From Streptomyces sp. SLBN-31 (lineage in GTDB: Bacteria > Actinomycetota > Actinomycetes > Streptomycetales > Streptomycetaceae), in the NCBI RefSeq assembly GCF_006715395.1, contig NZ_VFNC01000002.1, positions 3,038,001 through 3,102,000 on the forward strand: a DNA stretch of 64,000 nt. Direction: 5' to 3'. The notes under the pieces are model-generated. The model had not been told where the DNA came from. It worked only from the letters and a program-made list of their open reading frames with translations, and searched no databases. Every line of letters starts with the position of its first letter. Within the stretch, counting starts at the first letter, position 1. This document shows, piece by piece, positions 33,025-43,085 of this stretch. A program made the position numbers and the translations under genes.

Positions 33025-34955
33025 TGGCCGGGCCGATGGCGCGGATGATGGGTCAGGGCGGCGGTCCCGACAGCCGTTCGATGGACTTCAAGGTGTCGGG
33101 CCGGCGCCTGATCGCGCAGTTCAAGCCGGAGCGGCTGACGATCTACGTGCTGCTGTGCTGCGTGGTCGTCAGTGTCGGGCTCAACGTGATCGGGCCGAAG
33201 ATCCTCGGCAAGGCCACCGACCTGGTGTTCGCCGGGATCGTCGGGCGGCAGATGCCGTCGGGTGCCACCAAGGAACAGGTGCTGGACTCCATGCGCGCGC
33301 GGGGTCAGGGCCAGGTCGCCGACATGCTGCGCAGCACCGACTTCACGCCGGGCAAGGGCATCGACTTCGACGCGGTGGGCCGCGTCCTGCTGCTCGTGCT
33401 GTGCACGTTCGTGGTCGCCGGTCTGCTGATGGCGGTGGCGACCCGGCTGGTGAACCGGGCCGTCAACCGCACGATGTACCGGCTGCGGGAGAACGTGCAG
33501 ACGAAGCTGTCGCGGCTGCCGCTGTCGTACTTCGACAAGCGGCAGCGCGGCGAGGTGCTCAGCCGGGCCACCAACGACATCGACAACATCGGCCAGACGC
33601 TGCAGCAGTCGATGGGCCAGCTCATCAACTCGCTGCTGACCATCATCGGTGTGCTCGCGGTGATGTTCTGGGTGTCGTGGCTGCTGGCGCTGGTGGCCCT
33701 GGTGACCGTGCCGCTGTCGTTCGTCGTCGCCACGCGCGTCGGCAAGCGCTCGCAGCCGCACTTCGTGCAGCAGTGGCGCTCCACCGGCAAGCTGAACGCC
33801 CATATCGAGGAGATGTACACCGGGCACACCCTGGTGAAGGTGTTCGGGCGGCAGGACGAGTCGGCGCAGCAGTTCGCCGAGCAGAACGAGGCGCTGTACG
33901 AGGCCGGGTTCAAGGCGCAGTTCAACAGCGGGATCATGCAGCCGCTGATGATGTTCGTCTCCAACCTCAACTACGTACTCGTGGCGGTGGTCGGTGGTCT
34001 GCGGGTCGCCTCGGGCGCCCTGTCCATCGGTGACGTGCAGGCCTTCATCCAGTACTCGCGGCAGTTCTCGATGCCGCTGACGCAGGTCGCGTCCATGGCG
34101 AACCTGGTGCAGTCGGGTGTGGCCTCGGCCGAGCGGATCTTCGAACTCCTGGACGCGGAGGAGCAGGAGGCGGATCCGGTCGAGGGCGCCCGGCCCGAGG
34201 AGCTGCGGGGACTGGTGGAGCTGCAGAACATCTCCTTCCGCTACGACCCCGAGAAGCCGCTGATCGAGGACCTCTCGCTGAAGGCGGAACCGGGCCACAC
34301 GGTCGCCATCGTCGGCCCGACCGGCGCCGGCAAGACCACCCTGGTCAACCTGCTCATGCGGTTCTACGACGTCTCCGGCGGCCGCATCACCCTCGACGGC
34401 GTGGACGTCGCCACGATGTCCCGGGACGAGCTGCGGGCCCGGATCGGCATGGTGCTGCAGGACACCTGGCTGTTCGGCGGCACGATCGCGGAGAACATCG
34501 CGTACGGCGCCTCGCGCGAGGTCACCCGGGGCGAGATCGAGGAGGCGGCGCGGGCCGCGCACGCCGACCGGTTCATCCGTACGCTGCCCGACGGCTACGA
34601 CACCGTGATCGACGACGAGGGCTCCGGCGTCAGCGCCGGTGAGAAGCAGCTGATCACCATCGCGCGGGCGTTCCTGTCCGACCCGGTGATCCTGGTGCTC
34701 GACGAGGCGACCTCGTCGGTCGACACCCGTACCGAGGTGCTGATCCAGAAGGCGATGGCCAAACTCGCCCACGGGCGGACCTCGTTCGTGATCGCGCACC
34801 GGCTGTCGACCATCCGGGACGCGGACACGATCCTGGTGATGGAGAACGGCTCGATCGTCGAACAGGGCGCGCACACCGACCTGTTGGCGGCCGACGGGGC
34901 CTACGCGCGGCTGTACAAGGCGCAGTTCGCGCAAGCGGTCGCGGAAGTGGACTGA
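33024..34955 (+). CDS. ABC exporter half-transporter, catalytic-site subunit
   Basis: 643 residues. The Gly/Met-rich N-terminus (MAGPMARMMGQGGG) precedes the membrane domain, which has an about 60-residue extra segment after the first helix. In the ATPase domain Walker A is GPTGAGKT and Walker B is the normal VILVLDEATSSVD, while the signature is the degenerate VSAGEKQL instead of SGGQ. It complements the upstream subunit: one full ATP site and one degenerate site, as in TmrAB- or BmrCD-like exporters. Start overlaps the previous stop. A strong hairpin follows 6 bp after the stop. Confidence 0.93.
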   Translation: MAGPMARMMGQGGGPDSRSMDFKVSGRRLIAQFKPERLTIYVLLCCVVVSVGLNVIGPKILGKATDLVFAGIVGRQMPSGATKEQVLDSMRARGQGQVADMLRSTDFTPGKGIDFDAVGRVLLLVLCTFVVAGLLMAVATRLVNRAVNRTMYRLRENVQTKLSRLPLSYFDKRQRGEVLSRATNDIDNIGQTLQQSMGQLINSLLTIIGVLAVMFWVSWLLALVALVTVPLSFVVATRVGKRSQPHFVQQWRSTGKLNAHIEEMYTGHTLVKVFGRQDESAQQFAEQNEALYEAGFKAQFNSGIMQPLMMFVSNLNYVLVAVVGGLRVASGALSIGDVQAFIQYSRQFSMPLTQVASMANLVQSGVASAERIFELLDAEEQEADPVEGARPEELRGLVELQNISFRYDPEKPLIEDLSLKAEPGHTVAIVGPTGAGKTTLVNLLMRFYDVSGGRITLDGVDVATMSRDELRARIGMVLQDTWLFGGTIAENIAYGASREVTRGEIEEAARAAHADRFIRTLPDGYDTVIDDEGSGVSAGEKQLITIARAFLSDPVILVLDEATSSVDTRTEVLIQKAMAKLAHGRTSFVIAHRLSTIRDADTILVMENGSIVEQGAHTDLLAADGAYARLYKAQFAQAVAEVD

Positions 34956-34961
34956 CACACC

Positions 34962-35036
34962 GGGGGCTGGTCCGACCTCGAGGGGCGCGGGGCCGCATCG
35001 ACATGCGGCTCCGCCGCGTGGGCGCGACCAGCCCCC
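34962..35036. terminator. bidirectional terminator
   Basis: Outer stem GGGGGCTGGTC / GACCAGCCCCC (11 bp) encloses a second perfect hairpin (GCCGCAT-CGAC-ATGCGGC at about 34992-35009). It lies between the convergent ABC and sigma-factor genes and can serve both. Confidence 0.8.
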
Positions 35037-35054
35037 ACACACCCGCACCCGGCA

Positions 35055-36404
35055 TCAATCCAGATAGCCCCGCAGCTGGTCCGCGAAGGCGTGGTCCCGT
35101 AGCTTGTTCAGGGTCTTGGACTCGATCTGGCGTATCCGCTCCCGGGTCACCCCGAAGATGCGCCCGATCTCCTCCAGCGTGCGCGGCCGGCCGTCGGCCA
35201 GCCCGTACCGCAGCTGTACGACCTTGCGCTCCCGCTCCCCCAGCGTCGACAGCACCGCCTCCAGGTGCTCCCTGAGCAGCAGGAACGCGGCCGACTCCAC
35301 GGGGCTCGCCGCGTCGCCGTCCTCGATCAGGTCGCCGAGGGCCACGTCGTCCTCCTCGCCCACCGGGGCGTGCAGGGAGACCGGCTCCTGGGCCAGGCGG
35401 AGCACCTCGCCGACGCGCTCGGGCGCCAGGTCGAGGTGGGCGGCGACCTCCTCGGGGGTCGGCTCGTAGCCCCGTTCCTGAAGCATCCGGCGCTGGACGC
35501 GCACGACGCGGTTGATCAGCTCGACGACGTGGACCGGGACCCGGATGGTGCGGGCCTGGTCGGCCAGCGCCCGGGACATGGCCTGCCGGATCCACCAGGT
35601 GGCGTAGGTCGAGAACTTGTACCCGCGGGCGTAGTCGAACTTCTCGACCGCCCTGATCAGGCCGAGGTTCCCCTCCTGGACGAGGTCGAGCATGGTCAGG
35701 CCGCGGCCGACGTACCGCTTCGCCACGGACACCACCAGCCGCAGGTTCGCCTCGATGAGGCGGCGCTTGGCCATGCGGCCCATGACGACCAGGCGGTCCA
35801 GGTCCAGCGCCAACTCGCTGTCCAGGTCGGGGGTGTTGCTCAGCTTCTCCTCGGCGAACAGGCCGGCCTCGACCCGGCGGGCCAGCTCGACCTCCTCGGC
35901 GGCCGTGAGCAGCGGGATGCGGCCGATCTCGCGGAGGTACTGGCGGAACAGGTCCGAGGACGGTCCGCCGGTGTCGGCACGGGCCCGCTCCACGGCGGGC
36001 GTCTCCACGGGCTCCGGAGTCTCCGTCTCCAGTGCCTCGGCGGGGGGTTCGGCCGCCTCGGGCGGCCCTTCGGGTTCCACGGGGTCCGCCTCTGGATGGT
36101 GCACGACACGGGTCTGCGGGGGGACCGCGACGAGGACGTCGGCCTCCGCGTCCGGCTCCGTGACGTCGTTGCCGGTGTCGGTCTGGGTGAGGGTCTGGGT
36201 CTGCACGCGGGCGACCTCCAGGATGATCGCTGCCAGGGGGTGCGGCAGCGGTACTTCGGGGGCGGAGTCGACGGCCTCGCCGCTGTCCGTCCCGTACGCG
36301 TTGAGCGGAACCGCGGGGGTCTGTGACCCGTACGGGACGGATCGGCCGCGCTCCGAGGACTCAGGCACCGGAACCCAGTGTGGAGTACGACACATCGTCG
36401 CCAC
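35055..36404 (-). CDS. hrdA: RNA polymerase sigma-70 factor, HrdA-like
   Basis: 449 residues. An acidic, Pro/Thr/Glu-rich N-terminus (about 1-150) is followed by all sigma-70 regions: 1.2 ([29 protein letters not shown]), 2 ([57 protein letters not shown]), 3 ([14 protein letters not shown]) and 4 with HTH ([28 protein letters not shown]). This is a principal-sigma-like, group 2 factor as in the Streptomyces hrd family. HrdA is chosen because it sits next to dnaG; the paralogue assignment rests on memory. The start is uncertain: GTG at 36404 or ATG at 36395. Confidence 0.88.
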   Translation of the reverse strand: MATMCRTPHWVPVPESSERGRSVPYGSQTPAVPLNAYGTDSGEAVDSAPEVPLPHPLAAIILEVARVQTQTLTQTDTGNDVTEPDAEADVLVAVPPQTRVVHHPEADPVEPEGPPEAAEPPAEALETETPEPVETPAVERARADTGGPSSDLFRQYLREIGRIPLLTAAEEVELARRVEAGLFAEEKLSNTPDLDSELALDLDRLVVMGRMAKRRLIEANLRLVVSVAKRYVGRGLTMLDLVQEGNLGLIRAVEKFDYARGYKFSTYATWWIRQAMSRALADQARTIRVPVHVVELINRVVRVQRRMLQERGYEPTPEEVAAHLDLAPERVGEVLRLAQEPVSLHAPVGEEDDVALGDLIEDGDAASPVESAAFLLLREHLEAVLSTLGERERKVVQLRYGLADGRPRTLEEIGRIFGVTRERIRQIESKTLNKLRDHAFADQLRGYLD

Positions 36405-36470
36405 GAGGGGCGTGCGGTGACTTTTTGCAATCGGCCCGTGACCGGCCGGTTACCCTGCCGTCCCGATGCC

Positions 36471-38375
36471 TCAGAGAGCGGCGGCGCCGTGTTCGCGCAG
36501 GGCCTGGTCGTACTGCTGGAGGACCCACAACTCGTTCTGTACGGCGGCCAGTTGGGCGGGGTCGCCGGAGGTGCCGAGGCGCGCGAGGGTGGAGGTGATG
36601 TCACGGACCCGGCGGTCGACGGCCCGGCGGCGGACGGTGACCAGCTGGGCGCCCGCGTACACCTCGTCGACCGTCTTGCGCATGATCGCCTCCACGGCCA
36701 GCTCGGTGACCATGGCGCGCACGGTGTCGTCCGGGGCGGCCTCGCGCACCCTGACCAGGTAGTCCTGTGGGTCCTGTACGCCGTACTCGGCGCCGCCCGC
36801 GTCCATGATCGCCTGGCGTACGGCGGCGTAGGGCGCGGCGGTGAACTCGTCGGCGCCGTAGGCGTCGAAGGCCGGGGAGACCAGTTCCGGCCGCTGGAGG
36901 GCGAGCTTGAGCAGTTCGCGTTCGGTGGCGTAGACGGGGTTGCGGAGGGTGAGGGCGGGGCCGGAGGCGTTGGGGCGCGGGGCGGCGTCATAGGGCTGCT
37001 GCGGGCCGCGGCCACTCGGCGCGGGGCCCTTGCCGCCGCGGTCGCGGGCCCAGCGGGCGAGCTGGGCGACGCGCTTGACGACGAACTGGGTGTCGAGGAT
37101 GCCGAGCATGCCGGCGAGCTGGACGGCGACCTCGTGCTGGGCACCGCTGTTCTTGATGCGGGCCACGATGGGCGCCGCCTCGTCGAGGGCGGCGGCACGG
37201 CCGGCGGGGGTGTCGAGGTCGTAGCGGACGACGATCTGGCGCAGCGCGAACTCGAAGAGCGGGGTGCGGGGTTCGACCAGGTCGGCGACGGCCTCGTCGC
37301 CCTTGGCCAGGCGCAGCTCGCAGGGGTCCATGCCGTCCGGCGCGATCGCGATGTAGGTCTCGGCGGCGAACTTCTGGTCGTCCTCGAAGGCCCGCAGGGC
37401 CGCCTTCTGGCCGGCCGCGTCGCCGTCGAAGGTGAAGATCACCCGGGCCGAGCCGTTGTCCATCAGCAGCCGGCGCAGGATCTTGATGTGGTCGCCGCCG
37501 AAGGCGGTGCCGCAGGTGGCGATGGCCGTGGTCACCCCGGCGAGGTGGCAGGCCATGACGTCGGTGTAGCCCTCGACGACGACGGCGCGGCTGGCCTTGG
37601 CGATGTCCTTCTTCGCCAGGTCGATGCCGTACAGGACCTGGGACTTCCGGTAGATCGCCGTGTCGGGGGTGTTGAGGTACTTGGGGCCGTTGTCGGCCTC
37701 GTAGAGCTTGCGCGCGCCGAAGCCGACGACGTCTCCGCCGATGTCGCGGATGGGCCACATCAGACGGCCGCGGAAGCGGTCGATGGGGCCGCGGCGGCCC
37801 TCCTGGGAGAGGCCGGAGAGGACGAGCTCCTTGTCGGTGAAGCCCTTGCCGCGCAGGAAGCGGGTGAGGTGGTCCCAGCCCTGGGGGCTGTAGCCGACGG
37901 AGAAGTGCTGGGCGGCGGCCTGGTCGAAGCCGCGCTCGGCGAGGAAGATCCGGCCGGTGTCGGCCTCGGGGCTGGTGGCGAGCTGTTCGGCGTACCACTC
38001 GGCGGCGATCTTGTGCGCCTCGACCAGGCGGATGCGTTCGCCGCGCTGGTGGGAGGGGTTGTAGCCGCCCTCCTCGTAGCGCAGGGTGATGCCGGCCTGG
38101 GCGGCCAGGCGCTCGACCGCCTCGGAGAAGGACAGGTGGTCGACCTTCATCACGAACGTGATGGTGTCGCCGCCCTCCTGGCAGCCGAAGCAGTGGAAGA
38201 GTCCCTTGCTCGGACTGACCTGGAAGGACGGCGACTTCTCGTCGTGGAACGGGCACAGGCCCTTGAGGTTGCCCCCGCCCGCGTTGCGCAGCTGGAGGTA
38301 CTCGGACACCACGGCGTCGATCGGGACCGCGTCCCGTACCGCCTTCACGTCCTCGTCGTTGATCCGTCCTGCCAC
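36471..38375 (-). CDS. dnaG: DNA primase
   Basis: 634 residues. N-terminal CHC2 zinc finger with Cys41, His44, Cys62 and Cys65 (CPFHDEKSPS ... FHCFGCQEGGDTITF). A primase core with TOPRIM landmarks follows (VVEGYTDVMACHLAG, FDGDAAGQKAALRAFEDD). The C-terminal third is a DnaB-binding-type helical domain. It makes RNA primers for replication. It is co-oriented with the sigma-factor gene 66 bp downstream, reminiscent of the macromolecular-synthesis operon. A short piece of its zinc-finger coding sequence recurs in element II. Confidence 0.97.
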   Translation of the reverse strand: MAGRINDEDVKAVRDAVPIDAVVSEYLQLRNAGGGNLKGLCPFHDEKSPSFQVSPSKGLFHCFGCQEGGDTITFVMKVDHLSFSEAVERLAAQAGITLRYEEGGYNPSHQRGERIRLVEAHKIAAEWYAEQLATSPEADTGRIFLAERGFDQAAAQHFSVGYSPQGWDHLTRFLRGKGFTDKELVLSGLSQEGRRGPIDRFRGRLMWPIRDIGGDVVGFGARKLYEADNGPKYLNTPDTAIYRKSQVLYGIDLAKKDIAKASRAVVVEGYTDVMACHLAGVTTAIATCGTAFGGDHIKILRRLLMDNGSARVIFTFDGDAAGQKAALRAFEDDQKFAAETYIAIAPDGMDPCELRLAKGDEAVADLVEPRTPLFEFALRQIVVRYDLDTPAGRAAALDEAAPIVARIKNSGAQHEVAVQLAGMLGILDTQFVVKRVAQLARWARDRGGKGPAPSGRGPQQPYDAAPRPNASGPALTLRNPVYATERELLKLALQRPELVSPAFDAYGADEFTAAPYAAVRQAIMDAGGAEYGVQDPQDYLVRVREAAPDDTVRAMVTELAVEAIMRKTVDEVYAGAQLVTVRRRAVDRRVRDITSTLARLGTSGDPAQLAAVQNELWVLQQYDQALREHGAAAL

Positions 38376-38435
38376 AGGGTGATTCTACGGGTCAGAACTG
38401 ACACTCCTGGGGCGAGACGGCCCTCGGCCGGGGGT

Positions 38436-38453
38436 CCGGGGGTTGTCCCCCGG
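38436..38453 (-). terminator. hairpin between flavoprotein gene and dnaG
   Basis: CCGGGGG-TTGT-CCCCCGG hairpin in the 107-bp spacer between the two minus-strand genes, with no T-run. It is plausible as a terminator for the upstream flavoprotein gene. Confidence 0.45.
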
Positions 38454-38482
38454 GGGATTGCAGGACGGGGACGGACCGACAC

Positions 38483-39748
38483 TCAAGAGACGAGGCTTTC
38501 GAGCGGAACGTGCGGGTCCGCCAGGGAGTCGGAGTTCACCCGGGTCCTGGAACGGATCAGCTTCTGGATGGGGTCCGTGACGTTCCACACGTTCACGTTC
38601 ATCCCGGCCAGCACCCTGCCGTCCTTGACCCAGAAGGCGATGAACTCGCGCTTGCCGGCGTCTCCCCTGATGACCACTTCGTCGTAGGTGCCGGGGGGCG
38701 CCCAGCCGGAGTACTCCATGCCGAGGTCGTACTGGTCGGAGAAGAAGTAGGGCACGCGGTCGTAGGTGATGTCCCGCCCGAGCATCGCCCGGGCCGCGGC
38801 GGGCCCGCCGTTGAGGGCGTTGGCCCAGTGCTCGACGCGCAGCCGGGTGCCGAACAGGGCGTGCGGGAAGGAGACGACGTCTCCGGCCGCGTAGATGTCG
38901 GGGTCGGAGGTGCGCAGCCGTTCGTCGACGACGACGCCGCCGCCGTACTGCCGGTCGGCGATCTCCAGGCCCGACGCCTCCGCGAGGCCGGTGCGCGGGG
39001 CCGCGCCGATCGCGGCGAGGACGTCGTGGGCGGGGTGCTCCTCGCCGTCGTCGGTGCGGGCCGCCAGGACCATGCCGTCCTGGCCGACGATCTCGGTCAG
39101 CCGCGCGCCGAAGTGGAAGCGGACGCCGTGCTCGCGGTGCAGCTCGGCGAAGAGGTTGCCGAGCTCGGGCCCGAGGACCGCGTGCAGCGGGGTGGCGTTC
39201 GGCTCGACGACGGTGACCTCGGCGCCGTACTCGCGGGCCGCCGCGGCGACCTCCAGGCCGATCCAGCCGGCGCCCGCGATGACGATGTGGCCGTTGTCCC
39301 GGCCGAGCGCGGCGAGGACGTGCTTGAGCCGTTCGGCGTGGGCGAGGCGGCGCAGGTGGTGGACGCCCGCGAGGTCGGTGCCGGGGATGTCGAGGCGGCG
39401 CGGCTCCGCGCCGGTGGCCAGCAGCAGCTTGTCGTAGTGGACGAGCGTGCCGTCCTCGCCGAAGCGGACCGTCTTCGCCTCGCGGTCGATGGCGTCGACG
39501 GTCTCGCCGAGGTGCAGCTCGATGTCGTTGCGCGCGTACCAGGCGGGTTCGTGGACGAAGACGCTGTCGCGCTCCTCCTTGCCCAGCAGGTAGCCCTTGG
39601 AGAGCGGGGGACGCTCGTACGGGTGGTCGCGCTCGTCGCAGATCAGTATCACGCGGCCGGTGAAGCCCTCCGCTCGGAGCGTCTCGGCCGCCTTCGCGCC
39701 GGCGAGGCCGCCTCCGACGATGACGAATGTCTGATCCGCGTCGACCAC
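38483..39748 (-). CDS. FAD-dependent ferredoxin/rubredoxin reductase-like protein
   Basis: 421 residues. FAD-binding VIVGGGLAGAKAAETLRAEGF at the N-terminus, the RPPLSKGYLLG stretch typical of ferredoxin reductases of oxygenase systems, NAD(H)-binding IVIAGAGWIGLEVAAAAREYG, and the second FAD motif DIYAAGDVVSF. The C-terminal reductase domain includes EYSGWAPPGTYDEVV. It passes electrons from NAD(P)H to a ferredoxin or similar carrier. No P450 or ferredoxin gene is adjacent, so the partner is unknown. Confidence 0.92.
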   Translation of the reverse strand: MVDADQTFVIVGGGLAGAKAAETLRAEGFTGRVILICDERDHPYERPPLSKGYLLGKEERDSVFVHEPAWYARNDIELHLGETVDAIDREAKTVRFGEDGTLVHYDKLLLATGAEPRRLDIPGTDLAGVHHLRRLAHAERLKHVLAALGRDNGHIVIAGAGWIGLEVAAAAREYGAEVTVVEPNATPLHAVLGPELGNLFAELHREHGVRFHFGARLTEIVGQDGMVLAARTDDGEEHPAHDVLAAIGAAPRTGLAEASGLEIADRQYGGGVVVDERLRTSDPDIYAAGDVVSFPHALFGTRLRVEHWANALNGGPAAARAMLGRDITYDRVPYFFSDQYDLGMEYSGWAPPGTYDEVVIRGDAGKREFIAFWVKDGRVLAGMNVNVWNVTDPIQKLIRSRTRVNSDSLADPHVPLESLVS

Positions 39749-39910
39749 TTGATGCCTCCTACGGGGGGTCTGGGGGGTGTCCCACCAGAAAACACTGTGG
39801 GTGCCGCCACATGCGAGCGTCCCGCACGGAGCGTGATGGGGGAAGAGGGAGTGGCCCGATCAGGCCACGGAGTGTCACATTCGGGCTCATTCCTCGTCAC
39901 CCACGCCCCC

Positions 39911-41170
39911 TCAGTCTCTCGTCTGCCCCGTCAGACGTCCGTGAAGCGACCGGGCCGAGGCGTCGGTGAGGGAGGCGATCTGGTCGACGATCACCCGTTT
40001 GCGGGCGCGGTCGTCGCCGGCCTGCTCGAACAGGGACCGGAACTGCGGGTCCAGGCCGTCGGGTGCACGCGCGGTGAACGCCTGCGCGAGTTCGGCCACG
40101 ACGATCCGCTGGTCGGCGCGCAGCCGCTCCTGTTCGGCGCGCTGCATCACGTAGCGGTGGGCGACGGCCTTGAGGATCGCGCACTCCAGACGGGTCTCGC
40201 GCGGTACGACGAGTGCGGCGTCGTACCGGGTGAGCCGGCCCGTGCCGTACGCGGCGCGGGTGGCGGACTCGGCGGCGAGGGCGAAGCGGCCGATGAGCTG
40301 GCTGGTGGCGTCCTTGAGACGGGCCTGGGCGACGGCCGTTCCGTCGTAGCCGTGCGGCCACCACTCCTGGTCCTGCAGGCGGTCGAGGGCGGCGGCGAGT
40401 TCGGCCGGGTCGGTGTCCGCGGGCACGTAGCGGCCGCGGGCCACCGCGAACACCTCCTGGCGCTCGGGTTCCGCGTGCAGGCAGTCGGGGTCGATGTGCC
40501 CGGCGTGCAGGCCGTCCTCGACGTCGTGCACGGAGTACGCCACGTCGTCGGACCAGTCCATGACCTGGGCCTCGAAGGTGGAGCGGGTGCCGGGGGCCTC
40601 CTTGCGGACCCAGTCGAAGACGGGGCGGTCGTCCTCGTAGACACCGAACTTGGGCGAGGCGGGGTCGGTGGGGTGGGCGCCCCTGGGCCAGGGGTACTTG
40701 GTGGCGGCGTCCAGGGTGGCCCTCGTGAGGTTGAGGCCCACCGAGCCCTCCGGGGTGAAACGCTTGGGCTCGATGCGGGTGAGCAGCCTCAATGACTGCG
40801 CGTTGCCCTCGAAGCCGCCGCAGTCGTGGGCGAATTCGTTGAGGGCCTGTTCGCCGTTGTGGCCGAACGGGGGGTGGCCGAGGTCGTGGGAGAGGCAGGC
40901 GGCCTCCACCAGGTCGGGGTCGCAGCCGAGGGCCGCGCCGAGTTCGCGGCCGACCTGCGCGCATTCCAGTGAGTGGGTGAGGCGGGTGCGGGGGCTGGCG
41001 TCCCAGACCTGGGTACGGGTGCCGGGGGTGACGACCTGGGTCTTGCCGGCGAGCCTTCTGAGTGCGGAGGAGTGCAGTACGCGCGCACGGTCGCGTTGGA
41101 AAGCGGTGCGGCCGGGGCGTTTGTCGGGTTCTGGGGCCCAGCGTTCTGTTGCCTGCGCGTCGTACGACAT
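39911..41170 (-). CDS. dgt: deoxyguanosine triphosphate triphosphohydrolase-like
   Basis: 419 residues of the HD superfamily. Metal ligands: His66 in [15 protein letters not shown], His95-Asp96 in [20 protein letters not shown]. The N-terminal [21 protein letters not shown] is diagnostic of dGTPase type 2. It splits dNTPs into nucleoside and triphosphate, trimming the dNTP pool, which suits its position close to dnaG. The metal-site residues seen are intact. Confidence 0.95.
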   Translation of the reverse strand: MSYDAQATERWAPEPDKRPGRTAFQRDRARVLHSSALRRLAGKTQVVTPGTRTQVWDASPRTRLTHSLECAQVGRELGAALGCDPDLVEAACLSHDLGHPPFGHNGEQALNEFAHDCGGFEGNAQSLRLLTRIEPKRFTPEGSVGLNLTRATLDAATKYPWPRGAHPTDPASPKFGVYEDDRPVFDWVRKEAPGTRSTFEAQVMDWSDDVAYSVHDVEDGLHAGHIDPDCLHAEPERQEVFAVARGRYVPADTDPAELAAALDRLQDQEWWPHGYDGTAVAQARLKDATSQLIGRFALAAESATRAAYGTGRLTRYDAALVVPRETRLECAILKAVAHRYVMQRAEQERLRADQRIVVAELAQAFTARAPDGLDPQFRSLFEQAGDDRARKRVIVDQIASLTDASARSLHGRLTGQTRD

Positions 41171-41231
41171 GTCTCGACAGTAAGGGCAGGGACTGACAAT
41201 TGGGGTGCGCCCAAGCGTTTGCCGGGATCGC

Positions 41232-42098
41232 TCACATGGCGAGCGCGGGCTGTGCGTGGCTTGTCGCGCCCCGCGGCGGAGCCGCGGATCGACACTGCCC
41301 CGCGCCCCTTACGGCGCTGTCGTACCGGTGGAGGAGCAGTTCCGCCATTGCCGGGTGGGTGCCCAGGGGGGCCGAGGCGATCCAGGGGGCCGCCTCCGCG
41401 CACTCCGTCGCGAAGCGGCCGGGGGCCGTGAAGTAGGAGGCGACGGCGACCCGGTGACGGCCGCTCGCCGCGAGGGCCCGGATCGCGTCCGGGACCGTCG
41501 GGGCCGACGTGGTGGCGTAGGCCGGGACCACCGGGACGCCCAGGCGGTCGGCCAGAAGTTCGGCCGTGCGGCCTGTGTCGACCCTGGACTCGGGGTCGCG
41601 GGAGCCCGCGGCGGCCAGGACGACCGCGCTCGCGCGCCGCGTCCCCTCGTCGGCGGGGGCGCGCCAGCCGGCCTCGACGAGGCGGGCGTACAGGGCGTCG
41701 ACCAGGAGCGGGTGCGGGCCCAGGGCGTCAGCCACGCGCGCGTGCACATCGGAGGCGGCGGCCATCTCGGGGATGTCCCGCTTGATGTGGTAGCCGCGGC
41801 TGAGCAGCAGGGGCACGAGGACCGCCTCCCGACCGCCGAGGCCGGCCAGGGTGTCGGGGAGCAGTGGCGCGTTCAGCTCGATGTGGCCCAGGTGGACGGG
41901 CAGGCCGGGGCGCCGCTCGCGGACCCGCTCCAGGAGCGCGCGGACGGTGCTCAGGGCCCGCGGGTCGCGGCTGCCGTGCGCCACGACGACCAAGGCGGGC
42001 GGGGCCGGGCGGCGCCGGCCGTCCAGGGAGACGAGGCTCAGCTGGCCGGCGAGCCGGCTGCCGATCTGGCTCAGGAGGTGCGCCGTACTGTCCGTCAT
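41232..42098 (-). CDS. sirohydrochlorin chelatase (CbiX-type)
   Basis: 288 residues made of two CbiX-like halves: [17 protein letters not shown] (N-terminal half with the metal-site His) and [18 protein letters not shown] (C-terminal half in which the His is replaced). It inserts iron (or cobalt) into sirohydrochlorin. The nitrate/nitrite genes just to the right need siroheme, so a role in supplying NirB cofactor is likely. There is an extra Gly/Ala/Ser tail of about 25 residues. The gene is separate from nasA and divergent from the next gene. Confidence 0.88.
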   Translation of the reverse strand: MTDSTAHLLSQIGSRLAGQLSLVSLDGRRRPAPPALVVVAHGSRDPRALSTVRALLERVRERRPGLPVHLGHIELNAPLLPDTLAGLGGREAVLVPLLLSRGYHIKRDIPEMAAASDVHARVADALGPHPLLVDALYARLVEAGWRAPADEGTRRASAVVLAAAGSRDPESRVDTGRTAELLADRLGVPVVPAYATTSAPTVPDAIRALAASGRHRVAVASYFTAPGRFATECAEAAPWIASAPLGTHPAMAELLLHRYDSAVRGAGQCRSAAPPRGATSHAQPALAM

Positions 42099-42311
42099 GC
42101 GCCGATCCTCGCCGGGGCAGGTTGCCTCCCCGTTGCCTGGTGATGACGGGCTTTTTCCAGCGGTTCACTGCGGCGGGTGCAGCTCTGTGAGCCGCCACGA
42201 CCTGCGGTTTCGTCTCGCGGAGTGAACCTGCTCACTTAGGGTTTGCCGAACCGCCGGGCTCGACGGGACGTCTCTGACTGTCGAGAAGCAGGCGGAAGAG
42301 GGGGACGTTCG

Positions 42312-42983
42312 ATGCGCAGACCGCGGCTGCCACGCACGCGTACCGGACAGCGGCGGCTAGTGCAGGCCGTGATGGCCGGGTGCGTGCTGGCGCTCCTTCC
42401 GATGACGTGGCTGTACGTCTCCACTGCCGGCCGGCTGGGCACGGTCGCGGACGCGCCCCGCACCGAGGTCGCCGTCGTCTTCGGCGCCGGACTGTGGAAC
42501 GGCGAGCCGTCGCCGTACCTGGCCAACCGGCTCAACGCGGCGGCGAAGCTGTACCGCGAGAACCGCGTCGAGGTGGTCCTCGTCACGGGCGACAACAGCC
42601 GCAAGGACTACGACGAGCCCGACGCCATGCGCGCCTACCTGGCCAGGCACGGGGTGCCGGACGGGCGGATCGTCAGCGACTACGCGGGCTTCGACACCTG
42701 GGACTCCTGCGTGCGCGCCAAGAAGATCTTCGGCGTGGACCGGGCGGTTCTGATCAGCCAGGGCTTCCACATCCGGCGGGCGGTGGCGCTGTGCGAGGCC
42801 GCGGGTGTGTCGTCGTACGGCGTCGGGGTGGACGCGAAACACGACGTGACCTGGTACTACGGGGGCACGCGCGAGGTGTTCGCGGCCGGCAAGGCGGCGC
42901 TGGACGCCGTGTTCCATCCCGATCCGCAGTTCCTCGGGCCCAAGGAGAAGGGGGTCGCGCGGGCACTGGCGAGCGCCCGGTGA
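42312..42983 (+). CDS. SanA/YdcF-like DUF218 membrane protein
   Basis: 223 residues from ATG at 42312 (GGAAGAGGGGGAC upstream). One N-terminal membrane segment (VMAGCVLALLPMTWLYVS), then a DUF218 domain: VAVVFGAGLWNGEPSPYLANRL, VVLVTGDNS, MRAYLARHGVPDGRIVSDYAGFDTWDSCVRAKKIFGVDRAVLISQGFHIRRAVALCEAAG. SanA homologues have been linked to envelope permeability and vancomycin sensitivity. Its biochemical role is not established. No operon partner. Confidence 0.9.
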   Translation: MRRPRLPRTRTGQRRLVQAVMAGCVLALLPMTWLYVSTAGRLGTVADAPRTEVAVVFGAGLWNGEPSPYLANRLNAAAKLYRENRVEVVLVTGDNSRKDYDEPDAMRAYLARHGVPDGRIVSDYAGFDTWDSCVRAKKIFGVDRAVLISQGFHIRRAVALCEAAGVSSYGVGVDAKHDVTWYYGGTREVFAAGKAALDAVFHPDPQFLGPKEKGVARALASAR

Positions 42984-43036
42984 CACGGGGCTCACGCCGG
43001 CCGGCGCGGCACGGGGAGGCCGCCGTCCCGTCGGCG

Positions 43037-43074
43037 TAACAAGGGGCCGCGCCGCACGTAACACGGCCGAAGCA
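43037..43074 (+). promoter_or_regulatory. GlnR-box-like array before nasA
   Basis: Half-sites at the GlnR 11-bp register: GTAAC-n6-CCGCG-n6-GTAAC-n6-GAAGC, ending 11 bp before the nasA ATG. Three of four half-sites match the gTnAC/GaAAC consensus of actinobacterial GlnR; the second is degenerate. Activation under nitrogen limitation is inferred. Confidence 0.65.
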
Positions 43075-43085
43075 CGCTGGCCGGT

